Positions 1 through 9,698 of a DNA stretch of 64,000 nucleotides are shown here, one piece after another. Within the stretch, counting starts at the first letter, position 1, and each line of letters starts with the position of its first letter. The notes under the pieces are model-generated. The model searched no databases and was not told the origin of the DNA. It was given only the letters and a program-made list of their open reading frames with translations. A program made the position numbers and the translations under genes. This DNA comes from Thetidibacter halocola (GTDB taxonomy: Bacteria; Pseudomonadota; Alphaproteobacteria; Rhodobacterales; Rhodobacteraceae), in contig NZ_JAGTUU010000005.1 of assembly GCF_018224955.1 (NCBI RefSeq), positions 310,001 to 374,000 on the forward strand, in the 5' to 3' direction.

Positions 1-196
1 CGGGCGAAATGGCCGCGCAACGGTGTTTCGGCGTCTCGCGGCAAGGAATCCTTGCCGGTTTCCGGCAAAAGCACATCGCCAGGCACATTTCGTTTTGCGC
101 GAGGGGCGCCACGACCTATGGTTGTCCCCAGTTGAGACCACCGGGGCGCAGCCCCTGCAAGCATTGAAGCAAGTCTGTTGAATAGCGGGGGGCGCC

Positions 197-3100
197 ATGG
201 CCGTCTACAAGACCACCCTGAATTTCGAGGCTGAGGACCAGTCGCTCTGGGGGCCGTTCGGGGCGCCGAACCTGACGATCGACACTGGCGACGACCTGAT
301 CTGGAGGACCGGCGGCAGCACCGATGTGGGCTTTGACGTGCTCGGCAACGGGTTCGAGGCCGAGGCCTATCTTGATCTCACCATCGGTCTTTACGCCTTC
401 GCCAGCCTCGGCAGCACCGGCAGTTTCGGCGCCAGCCTGTCGATGGATGTCTACGCCACCATGCCGGGCGGCATCCTCATCGACACCTGGAACTCGGGCC
501 AGACAGGAATTCCGCAGACCTTTGACGTCAGTTTCGACGCCTGGACACTGCATCGCGCCAGCCTCGAAACCAGCGGTTTCGGCTCCGGTGCCAGTGCCGG
601 GCTGCATTTCGTTCTGGGGATCGAGGCGGGGTTGCGGAACGGCAGCTACTGGCACTGGTTCGGCGGCGACGATTTCGCGGATTTCAAGCTGATCGACCTC
701 GACTTTTCCGAGCCGCTGGAAAACTCGATCCCGCTGGTCGAGATCAGCAGCGCCAGTCCGGAATTCGAACTGGAACTGACCCAGGGCATCACCATCACCG
801 CGCGCCTGCCCACCGGCGCCGACACCGAGGCCCAGGTCAGCTATTCCAGCGGCGACGCGCCGGTGATCACCGCCTCGGGGGCGTCGGACACCCGCTTCAT
901 CTCTCTCGATGCCGACCTGGACGAGTTGCTGGTGCGCTTCGCGTCCAAGATCCCCGGCGTCGGCGCTGTCATCAAGGGGCTGGGCGAGACCGTCTTTGCC
1001 GAGCACAAGTTCGACCTGAACGACTACATCCCCTTCATCCCGCGCGGCAAGCTGGTGCTGTCGGCCACCGCTCTGGATATCGGCGCCTCGGCCGGGCTGG
1101 TCATCACGGAAAAGAACACGCTGGATTTCGGCGGCGGCGACACCACCCCCGACGTGGCGGTGACGTTGCGCTCGGACAATGGCACGCCCACCAACATGCT
1201 GGACGACCAGGTGCTGACCACCACGCTGGGCGGCACGGTGACCTTCGACCGGCCGATCTACAATGCCCCGGTCAAGCCCGGCCAGGAAGGCATGGAGCAG
1301 GTCGGCGACATCGGCGAGATCAACGTCCACGCCACCTATTCGCTGCCCGACGTGCGGTTCGATCACGAGATCGGATTGGGGCTGAACGCGGTCTTCACCA
1401 TCGAGGCGCTCCAGGCCGAGCTGGGCGGATCCTGGGTGCCGTCCTTCCTGCAGGTGGCATTCGGCCCTCTGCTGTCGCTGGAACTGCCCGATGGCGGCTT
1501 TACGCTGGACCTGTTCAGCGTGCCGCTGCCCGGCTTCGACATGGCGTCGAACGCGTTCAACACCGTCACCGACACCTACGAGATCTTCTTTACCACCGAG
1601 CTTGCGCCCGGCCAGAGCACGGAGGCGGACCTCGAAAGCCCGAACGCGCGGCAGGCGGTGATCGATTATCGCGAGGCGCGCCAGCAGAACAGCAAGGAAA
1701 CGGCGGCAGCGCTCAACGATCTGTTCACGGTGCCCTTTCGGGAGTTGGCGATCGGGGCAGGCGTCAGCAACCTGATCCCCACCGACGGTGGCGGGCCCTA
1801 TACCGGCGGCGCGTTCCTGGCGACCTGGGACGGGAACCAGAATTCGATCATTTCAGACGTCCGCGTGTATAACGGCCTCTACGCGATCAACACCTTCCCC
1901 GACAATGCCGGGCGGTTGACCGCGAACATGTCGGATGCCGCGTCGGGTGGTACGATGCTGCTGGGGTCGCCAATGCGGTTCGACACGGCGAACATCTCGG
2001 CGCAGACGCTGCTGCTGGCCATGGGGCAACCGTCCGGGCAGTGGGTTCATCACACCTGGGATGTCTTCAGCGGCACTGACCGCACGCTGTCGACGCAGAC
2101 CGCGATGGACGTGATCGGCGGCGACTATGGCGACGTGCTGGTGTGGTTCGACGACGGTTTCAACCCGGTGCTGGGCAACCTGATCGACGGCGGCAACAAC
2201 GTAGACGGCGAATACGATGTTTTCCTTGGCAATTTCACGGTCAGCCACAACGACGTGGCCATCGAATGGGATCTTCAGGAAGCGGTGACCTCGGGGCTGA
2301 ATTTCAGCGTCGCGCTGAGCGAAGACCCGCGCGATACGCTGACCGTGCGCAATGTCGAGGCGATCAACATCATCACCGGCGATGCCGACGACTACATCAC
2401 CGGCTACATCCACGCCGACTACATCTTTACCAGCGGCGGGTCCGATTTCGTCATCCTGCCAGGCGACAACGCCAACGACACCGCCTACCTGGGCGACGGG
2501 GACGACTACCTGCGGACCGAGTTCAAGGCCGGCGGCGGTGCCGACCTGATCTGGGGCGGGCGCGGCTATGATCTGGTGACGGTGCGTGCCGATGCGGCGG
2601 GGCTGGGCCTGCGGGTCGACGTGATCGGCGACAACGTTCGCAGCGCCCAGGCCTATGGCTATGGCGAGCAGGGTTATCACGCGGCGTCGAGCCTGTTCGA
2701 ACTCGAGGCTCTGATGAACGATCACTGGTCCTTCGTGGTCCAGGGCTCGATCGTGGAACAGGACCAGCGCACTGGCCTGGTCGGTACCGACCATATCGGC
2801 GACGTGGTGCGCTATTCGCAACTCGACGGGTCGGGCGCCGAGTCGGTCATCAATTTCAACTCCTCGGTCGAGAACCTGTCGGTCGAGGGACAGAACGACG
2901 ACGGCGACCTTGTGCTGTTCACAGGCGGGCATCTCTACAAGGGCGGCTCGGATTTCGGCGATACCTTCGTGGGCGATCTCAGCCTCGTGGCGGGCGTGGG
3001 CCAGGGCGTGTCGATCGACGGGCGGGGCGACGTCTATTCGGCGCCGGGCTTCATCGTCGGCAACACCTATATCGAGGGCTTCGAGCGCTGGGTGATCCGC

Positions 3101-6100
3101 GGCACCGGCAATGCCGACAGACTGTCGGGCGGCTTCTACGGCGACTACCTGGACGGCGGTTTCGGCGACGACGTGCTGTGGGGTGGTGACGACCAGTTCA
3201 TCGATGTCATCCAGGGCGGCTATGGCCGCGACACGGTCTGGTGGCTGGATGGTGGCGCGGACCTGCTGCATGGCGGCGTGCTCGAAACTGATTTCAACCC
3301 GGATTGGGAAAAGGACACGCTGGTCATCGCGCCGGGCCTCACCGCCTCGCCGCAGGGCGGTCTGAACTGGGCCTTCCTGGGAACGATCGGCAATTACGAT
3401 GGCAGTGCACGGTCCGACCGCGCCGGCCTGGGGATCGTCGATGCCGGGGCGTCGACCGCCGTGCTGCTGGCGGCTATGACAGAGGCGGCGCGGTTCAACG
3501 ACGTGACCGCCGTGTCCTTCGGCGGCGACTTCCTGTTAGACATGGCGGTCTTTACCGCCTTCGAGAAGGTCAATATCGAGGGCAGTGGCGATTTCGACGA
3601 CCTGCTGATCTACCAGGGCGGCGTGACCTACGTGGGGGGCGAACGCGCCTTTGACGCGGATGTGTTCGTCGCCGATTTCTCGGACCAGGTGCAGGCGATC
3701 GACCTGCGCATCGCCGAGGATGGCTCTGCAGGCCAGATTCTGGGCAATGGCGTCTATGTGCAGGGCCTCGACCGGCTGGTGATCAAGGCGGGCCAGGGCA
3801 GCGACGTCATCCATGGCGGGCGGCTCGATGACCATATCGAGGGCGGCGCGGGCGGCGACCGGCTGTTCGGCGGCCTCGGTGACGACGACCTCTTTGGCGG
3901 CGAGGGCGACGATGTCGTCTATTGGCTGGCCGATGGCTGGGACATCGCCGATGGCGGCGAGGGGCGCGACCGGCTGATCGTGGTGGGCGCCGATCCCGAG
4001 GGCAACACCCGGGCGCTGGGGGTGCTGCTGAACGAAGGCGAGGCGCTGGAGTTCGACTATACCGGCGGCGACCTCTCGTTGCAGGGAATCGACGCGCTGA
4101 TGATCTCCCTGGGCTCGGTCGTCTCCACGTCGATCCGCGCCGCGCGCCTGGGGTCCGAGCCGCTGGCGACGCGGATCACGCTGGACTACTCCGGGTTCGA
4201 ACTGATCGACGTGTTGGGTTCGGACGCGGAAAGCGACCTGATCGTTTACGATGGCGGCTCGCTTTACTGGGGCGGGGTCGGCGCGGCCACCGACCTGTTC
4301 GTGGCCAACCTGTCGGATGAGGCCGAGGATCTGCGCTTTGACGTGGATCACATGTCCGAGGCGGTGCAGTTCGTCCAGGACGACTTCGCCAATCCTTCGG
4401 GGACTGGCTTTGCCGGCACCTACGACATCGGCAACGGCACCTTCATCGGCGGGTTCGAGAGGCTGGGTCTGCAGCTGGGCGCGGGCGACGACAGCGCCAT
4501 GGGCGGTGCGCTGTCAGACTTCCTGGCGGGTGGCGACGGCGACGACACGCTGGTCTCCGGCGGGTCCGGCGCCGAGCAGGAGACGTTGCGCGGCGACGCG
4601 GGCGACGACCTGCTGGGCTGGTCGGGTGGCAGCGCGCTGCTGGACGGCGGCACGGGCACCGCCGACCGCGCCGAGGTCAGCGGCCTGACCGATGCCGTCA
4701 CGATGAGCATCGGCGACGACCTGGGCCCCATCGTGGGCTGGACCGCCGCCGACCTGCTGACCTTTGCCGACATGGTCCAGTTGAAGGATGACCTCGACTT
4801 CTACCCGTCCAGCCATGTGGGCTATGACGACGGGCAGGGCAATTCGGTGATGCTGACCGCGATCGAGCGGCTGTCGCTGCGCGGCTCGTCAGCGGGCGAC
4901 GTGCTGATGACCGCGGGCGCTTATTCGCAGCTGTTTGGCGAGGCGGGCGACGACGTGCTGATTTCGACCGGTGGCCGCGACCTGCTGCTGGGCGGTGCGG
5001 GTCTGGACCGCTATGTGCTGTTCTCGGGCTTTGGCAACGACCTGATCGCGGGCGAGACGCTGGGCGGCGCGCAGATCTTCTTCCCCGATTTCGCATCCAC
5101 CGACCTCACCTATTCCGACATCGCGGGCGACCTCCAGATCGCGACGCCGAACGGCACCCTGCGCATCAACGACTGGTTCAACCTGGGCGGCCTTGATTTC
5201 ACGATCTTCACCACCGACGCCACCGGCGGCTTCACCGTTCCGGGCGATGCGCCCGGCGGCCCCGCGACCGTCTGGACCGAAATCGACGGCACGGCGGGCG
5301 ACGACACCGAACTGGCCGGCACCGCAGGCTCCGACAGCATCCGCGGCCTTGCGGGCAATGACGAGTTGCTGGGATCGGCGGGCGCGGACGTATTCAACGG
5401 CGGTCCGGGCTTTGACGTGGTGTCCTACGCGCATCTCGACGAGACGGTCTACATCAACCTGGACATCTACCAGGGGCTCGGCGGCGTCTCCGAGGGCGAC
5501 GTTTTTGCCGGGATAGAGGGTATCGTCGCGGGTCAGCGCTCGGCGATCCTGATCGGCGATGTCGAGGACAACTTCCTTGCCGGTTCACCCGAGGGCGATT
5601 TCCTGTTCGGCTTCGTCGGTGACGACATGCTCCTGGGGCTGGAAGGCGCCGACACCTTCTTTGGCGGATCGGGCGACGACGTGCTGTTCGGCGACGAGGG
5701 CGACGACACGATGGCCGCCGAGGATGGCGATGACTACGTCGATGGCGGCGCGGGTCAGGACACGATCGACGGCGGCGCGGGCGACGACACGCTGGCGGGC
5801 GGCGATGGCGACGACGCGGTCACGGGCGGCACGGGTGATGACGTTCTGATCTATGGCGGCGACGACAGGCCGACGACTCCGCTGGTCGAGGGCGGGTTCG
5901 ATACGCTGGACGGCGGCGACGACCGCGACATGGTCGATCTGTCGCCCTTCAGCCAGGCGGTGGTGATCGACCTTGCGGCCAACCGCATCGACAGCGCCGA
6001 CGCCCCCAGTGCCGGGCCGGGCGCGACGCTGCGCCAGGTCGCGGTGCTGGCCGCCATCGAAGAGGCGCGCGGCACGGCCTATGACGACGTGATCCGGGGC

Positions 6101-9100
6101 GATGCCCAGGACAACCACCTCGAGGGCGGGGCGGGCGACGACACGCTGTCCGGCGGCCTTGTGGGCAACAACACGCTGTTCGGCGGCGAGGGTGTCGATC
6201 TGGTGGATTACCAGGACGAGACCTTGGGCGTCACCCTAGACTTCAACCCGGCCTTCGGTGCGCCTGTCTTCTATGGCAGCGGCTACACCGACACACTGGA
6301 CGATATCGAGGGCGTGCTTGGCAGCGCGCAGGCCGACTACGTCTATTTCTGGGACGACGCCAACTTCGCCGCGCTGGGCGCGGGGGATGACTATGTCGAG
6401 GGCCGCGGCGGCGACGACGTGCTGGGCGGCGGGGCGGGCAACGACACGATCGATGGCGGCGACGGGATCGACGTCTACGACGTGTCCGACGGGTTGTCGG
6501 CGGTGGCCATCGATATCGCGTTCGGCCAGTGGCAGGACGGCCACGGCGGCACCGACGACGTGCGCGCGGTCGAGGGGGTGCGCGGCACCGACTTCGACGA
6601 CACGTTCGACGGCAGCGACGGCACAAACATCATCCAGGGCGGCAAGGGCAACGACCTGATCCGCGGTCACGGCGGAGCCGACCTGCTTGACGGTGGAGAG
6701 GGCGACGACACCCTGGTCGCGGGCGTGCCGCAGCTGATCCTGGTCAAGCCCGCGCGGGACGAGAACAACCTCTGGGAAGAAGGGCCGCTGCTGAACGATT
6801 GGATGACCCTGGCGCCGCGCCGGCTGGTGGATGTGACCGCGCCGACCGCGACGGTCCATGCCATCACCGGCGCCACGCCCGACGGGTTCGGCCTGCGCGA
6901 GACCTACCGGATCACCGTCGAGGCGGGCGACACGATCTTCGTTGACATCGACTCGACCTCGGGCGATTTCGACCCGCACCTGATGATCTTCACCGAGGGC
7001 GGCAACATCCTGTCGCGGCTTACGCCGGGCGTGGATGACGGCAATGCCTCCGATCCCGGTAGCACCGATTCCAACGGGTCTCTCGACCCGAGGTTCAGCT
7101 TTACCTTCGACTTCGGCGGCACCTATGGCATCGGCGTCGGTGCCTATGATGCAGCCAACAGCCCCGATCCGGGCAATGCCGCACCACGACAGCCCTACGT
7201 CATGCACGTGACGCTGCCCGGCGCGGCGCCGGTCGATCCGGGCGTGGCGGGCTCTCTGCTGATGGGCGGTGCGGGCAATGACAGCCTGCTGGGCAGTCTG
7301 GGTCGCGACGAACTGGTTGGCGGTGCCGGCGGCGACACGCTGCGCGGCGGCGCGGGCGACGATCTGCTGGACGGCAATGACGGGCGCGACCTGATGGAGG
7401 GCCAGCTTGGCAACGACCTGATGGGCGGCGGCTCCGATGCCGACACGATGGATGGCGGCCTGGGCCGCGACACGGTGAACGGCGGCGCGGGCGACGACCT
7501 GCTGCTGGACGGGTTCGAAGACGGCTTTGCCGGCAGCGACTGGTTCATCGGCGGCGATGGCGCCGACACGATCCGGGCCGCGGGCGGCAACGACACCATC
7601 ATCGGCGACGCCGGGAACGACAGCATCGAGGGCGGCATCGGCGACGACGTGATCGACGGCGGCAGCTGGGCCGATACGATCGACGCAGGCGATGGCGAAG
7701 ACTCGGTCAAGGGCGGGCTCGGCACAGATTTCGTCACGCTGGGTGCGGGCGACGACCTGTTCGAGGACGAAAGCCAGACCGGCGCGGCCGGCCGCGACAC
7801 GGTGCGGGGCGGCGATGGCGACGACACGATCCTCGCGGATGGCGGCGATGACAGCTTGTTCGGCGAGGACGGCGCAGACTCGATCCTCGGCGGCGAGGGC
7901 AACGACTTCATCGACGGCGGCAACCAGGGCGATACGATCGACGCGGGCGACGGCGACGACACGGTGCTGGGCGGCGGCGGGCGCGACTTCATCCTGCTTG
8001 GCGCAGGGTCAGACCGCTTTGTCGACGGCTCGCAGGGCGGACTCTATGGCCTCGACACGGTGCAGGGCGGCGAGGGCAACGACACGCTGCTTGGCGGGGG
8101 CGGCGACGATGCGCTGCATGGCGACGATGGTGACGATTCCATCGAGGGCGGCGAGGACAACGACTCGTTGAGTGGCGGAACAGGAGCCGACACGCTGCTG
8201 GGCGGCAACGGATTCGACGACATGTTCGGCGGTTGGGGCAACGACCGGATTGAGGGCGGCGCGGGCGCGGACGTGGTCTCTGGCGGACAGGGCGCCGACA
8301 CGATCCTTGGCGGCGACGATGCCGACCTGCTGCTGGGCGACGATGGAAACGACAGCATCCAGGGCGACGGTGGGGCCGATTACATCGACGGCGGATCGGG
8401 GTCCGACACTCTGCTGGGCGGCGAGGGCGCGGACGAGATCCGCGGCGGCACCTGGGCCGACCGGATCGAGGGCGGTGCCGGCGACGATACGGTGTTCGGT
8501 GACGGCGGCCCGGACACGGTGCTGCTGGGAGAGGGTGACGACCTGTTCGAGGACGACGCCCAGACCGGCACTGCCGGGGCCGACACCGTCTGGGGCGGCA
8601 ACGGCAACGACACTTTGCGCGGCGGCGGCGGGGCCGACAGCCTGTCGGGCGAGGATGGCGAGGACAGCATCCAGGGCGGTGCCGACGACGACATCATCGA
8701 CGGCGGCGGCCAGGCCGACAGCATCGACGCGGGCGACGGTCACGATGTGGTCACGGGCGGCTGGGGGCCGGATTTCGTCCTGCTGGGCAGCGGCAACGAC
8801 CGCTATACCGACGTGGCGCAGGGCGGTGTCCTGGGCCGCGACACCGTCGCGGGCGGCGGCGGCCAGGACACGATCGAGACCGGCGCGGGCGACGATTTGA
8901 TCGACGGCAACGCAGGCCACGACCTGCTGATCGGGGGCGATGGTGCCGACACGATCCGCGGCGGCAACCAGAACGACACGCTGCGTGGCCTGGGCGGCGA
9001 CGACCTGGTGGTGGGCGGCCTCGGCGCAGACCTCGCCTACATGGGCGGCGGCAACGATGTCTGGGTGGATGACAGCCAGGTGCAGTTCGGAAACGACACG

Positions 9101-9415
9101 GTCTATGGCGGCTGGGGCGAGGACACGATCAGCCTCTTCGGCGGCGACGACGCGGTGGGCGGCGGGCGCGACGCGGACACGTTCTACCTGAACCCGCAGA
9201 TCGGCAACGACACGATCTACGACTTCGAGCTGGGAGTGGACGAGTTGCAGATTCACCAGGCGCTGTGGCTCGGCACGCTGGACCAGGCGCGGCTCGACGC
9301 GCTGTCGGACACGTCCTCCGGGACGCTGGTGCTGACCTTCGACAATGGCGACACGCTGCGGCTGAACGGCCTGGCCACGAATTCGGGGTTGCTGGACGAC
9401 ATCGTCCTGTATTGA
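197..9415 (+). CDS. Giant RTX-type calcium-binding secreted protein (3072 aa)
   Basis: Very large, acidic, Gly/Asp-rich protein with no signal peptide, as expected for type I secretion. The first ~420 residues look beta-rich and match nothing I recognise. Nonapeptide RTX repeats (GGxGxDxLx) begin near residue 740 and become dense after ~1700. A long module recurs in the middle (about nt 2863-4530). A segment near residues 1595-1680 (around nt 5000-5220) resembles the haemolysin-related calcium-binding domain. An RTX-free island near residues 2190-2345 resembles a PPC (pre-peptidase C-terminal) fold. The last third is built from ~86-residue super-repeats, followed by an ~80-residue tail ending DDIVLY, the likely T1SS signal. 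No catalytic motif was found. Adhesin, surface-layer or matrix roles are possible. No T1SS ABC transporter or membrane-fusion gene is in the window. Confidence 0.9.
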   Translation: MAVYKTTLNFEAEDQSLWGPFGAPNLTIDTGDDLIWRTGGSTDVGFDVLGNGFEAEAYLDLTIGLYAFASLGSTGSFGASLSMDVYATMPGGILIDTWNSGQTGIPQTFDVSFDAWTLHRASLETSGFGSGASAGLHFVLGIEAGLRNGSYWHWFGGDDFADFKLIDLDFSEPLENSIPLVEISSASPEFELELTQGITITARLPTGADTEAQVSYSSGDAPVITASGASDTRFISLDADLDELLVRFASKIPGVGAVIKGLGETVFAEHKFDLNDYIPFIPRGKLVLSATALDIGASAGLVITEKNTLDFGGGDTTPDVAVTLRSDNGTPTNMLDDQVLTTTLGGTVTFDRPIYNAPVKPGQEGMEQVGDIGEINVHATYSLPDVRFDHEIGLGLNAVFTIEALQAELGGSWVPSFLQVAFGPLLSLELPDGGFTLDLFSVPLPGFDMASNAFNTVTDTYEIFFTTELAPGQSTEADLESPNARQAVIDYREARQQNSKETAAALNDLFTVPFRELAIGAGVSNLIPTDGGGPYTGGAFLATWDGNQNSIISDVRVYNGLYAINTFPDNAGRLTANMSDAASGGTMLLGSPMRFDTANISAQTLLLAMGQPSGQWVHHTWDVFSGTDRTLSTQTAMDVIGGDYGDVLVWFDDGFNPVLGNLIDGGNNVDGEYDVFLGNFTVSHNDVAIEWDLQEAVTSGLNFSVALSEDPRDTLTVRNVEAINIITGDADDYITGYIHADYIFTSGGSDFVILPGDNANDTAYLGDGDDYLRTEFKAGGGADLIWGGRGYDLVTVRADAAGLGLRVDVIGDNVRSAQAYGYGEQGYHAASSLFELEALMNDHWSFVVQGSIVEQDQRTGLVGTDHIGDVVRYSQLDGSGAESVINFNSSVENLSVEGQNDDGDLVLFTGGHLYKGGSDFGDTFVGDLSLVAGVGQGVSIDGRGDVYSAPGFIVGNTYIEGFERWVIRGTGNADRLSGGFYGDYLDGGFGDDVLWGGDDQFIDVIQGGYGRDTVWWLDGGADLLHGGVLETDFNPDWEKDTLVIAPGLTASPQGGLNWAFLGTIGNYDGSARSDRAGLGIVDAGASTAVLLAAMTEAARFNDVTAVSFGGDFLLDMAVFTAFEKVNIEGSGDFDDLLIYQGGVTYVGGERAFDADVFVADFSDQVQAIDLRIAEDGSAGQILGNGVYVQGLDRLVIKAGQGSDVIHGGRLDDHIEGGAGGDRLFGGLGDDDLFGGEGDDVVYWLADGWDIADGGEGRDRLIVVGADPEGNTRALGVLLNEGEALEFDYTGGDLSLQGIDALMISLGSVVSTSIRAARLGSEPLATRITLDYSGFELIDVLGSDAESDLIVYDGGSLYWGGVGAATDLFVANLSDEAEDLRFDVDHMSEAVQFVQDDFANPSGTGFAGTYDIGNGTFIGGFERLGLQLGAGDDSAMGGALSDFLAGGDGDDTLVSGGSGAEQETLRGDAGDDLLGWSGGSALLDGGTGTADRAEVSGLTDAVTMSIGDDLGPIVGWTAADLLTFADMVQLKDDLDFYPSSHVGYDDGQGNSVMLTAIERLSLRGSSAGDVLMTAGAYSQLFGEAGDDVLISTGGRDLLLGGAGLDRYVLFSGFGNDLIAGETLGGAQIFFPDFASTDLTYSDIAGDLQIATPNGTLRINDWFNLGGLDFTIFTTDATGGFTVPGDAPGGPATVWTEIDGTAGDDTELAGTAGSDSIRGLAGNDELLGSAGADVFNGGPGFDVVSYAHLDETVYINLDIYQGLGGVSEGDVFAGIEGIVAGQRSAILIGDVEDNFLAGSPEGDFLFGFVGDDMLLGLEGADTFFGGSGDDVLFGDEGDDTMAAEDGDDYVDGGAGQDTIDGGAGDDTLAGGDGDDAVTGGTGDDVLIYGGDDRPTTPLVEGGFDTLDGGDDRDMVDLSPFSQAVVIDLAANRIDSADAPSAGPGATLRQVAVLAAIEEARGTAYDDVIRGDAQDNHLEGGAGDDTLSGGLVGNNTLFGGEGVDLVDYQDETLGVTLDFNPAFGAPVFYGSGYTDTLDDIEGVLGSAQADYVYFWDDANFAALGAGDDYVEGRGGDDVLGGGAGNDTIDGGDGIDVYDVSDGLSAVAIDIAFGQWQDGHGGTDDVRAVEGVRGTDFDDTFDGSDGTNIIQGGKGNDLIRGHGGADLLDGGEGDDTLVAGVPQLILVKPARDENNLWEEGPLLNDWMTLAPRRLVDVTAPTATVHAITGATPDGFGLRETYRITVEAGDTIFVDIDSTSGDFDPHLMIFTEGGNILSRLTPGVDDGNASDPGSTDSNGSLDPRFSFTFDFGGTYGIGVGAYDAANSPDPGNAAPRQPYVMHVTLPGAAPVDPGVAGSLLMGGAGNDSLLGSLGRDELVGGAGGDTLRGGAGDDLLDGNDGRDLMEGQLGNDLMGGGSDADTMDGGLGRDTVNGGAGDDLLLDGFEDGFAGSDWFIGGDGADTIRAAGGNDTIIGDAGNDSIEGGIGDDVIDGGSWADTIDAGDGEDSVKGGLGTDFVTLGAGDDLFEDESQTGAAGRDTVRGGDGDDTILADGGDDSLFGEDGADSILGGEGNDFIDGGNQGDTIDAGDGDDTVLGGGGRDFILLGAGSDRFVDGSQGGLYGLDTVQGGEGNDTLLGGGGDDALHGDDGDDSIEGGEDNDSLSGGTGADTLLGGNGFDDMFGGWGNDRIEGGAGADVVSGGQGADTILGGDDADLLLGDDGNDSIQGDGGADYIDGGSGSDTLLGGEGADEIRGGTWADRIEGGAGDDTVFGDGGPDTVLLGEGDDLFEDDAQTGTAGADTVWGGNGNDTLRGGGGADSLSGEDGEDSIQGGADDDIIDGGGQADSIDAGDGHDVVTGGWGPDFVLLGSGNDRYTDVAQGGVLGRDTVAGGGGQDTIETGAGDDLIDGNAGHDLLIGGDGADTIRGGNQNDTLRGLGGDDLVVGGLGADLAYMGGGNDVWVDDSQVQFGNDTVYGGWGEDTISLFGGDDAVGGGRDADTFYLNPQIGNDTIYDFELGVDELQIHQALWLGTLDQARLDALSDTSSGTLVLTFDNGDTLRLNGLATNSGLLDDIVLY

Positions 9416-9698
9416 GGACGGCTTTTGAAACCGGCGAGGGCACAGCAGGTTGGCGCGATGCTGTCGCGCTGTCCATTCGCCGGGAATTGCGCGCGCCACG
9501 GTTCGGACCGGATACCCGAACTTGAAAGGGGCTTCCCGCACACGTCGCCTCGATCCGCTGCCATGTGGCGCGTTTTGAGTTCAGCCGCGCGCAGTCTTCG
9601 CATGACGTGTGGTCAGTGCCGCTGCCTTGAAAAATTCGCCCTTCTCGATACTGTCTGGAAGATCGAATTGTTTCCGGTTTTTTTTGGAGTAACGCCAA

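Noticed and set aside
116-1366. Long open frame on the minus strand opposite the giant RTX gene
   Set aside because: It is the mirror of the Gly/Asp-rich coding sequence; the translation has no recognisable domain, and similar minus-strand frames occur along the whole repeat array because of GC bias.
5700-5850. Tandem DNA repeats resembling a CRISPR or minisatellite
   Set aside because: The periodicity of 27 bp is that of RTX nonapeptide codons within an open reading frame, not a repeat-spacer array.
8009-9541. 510-codon minus-strand frame over the RTX C-terminus
   Set aside because: The repetitive VVA/AADRV composition is just the reverse complement of RTX nonapeptides, with no ribosome site or domain.
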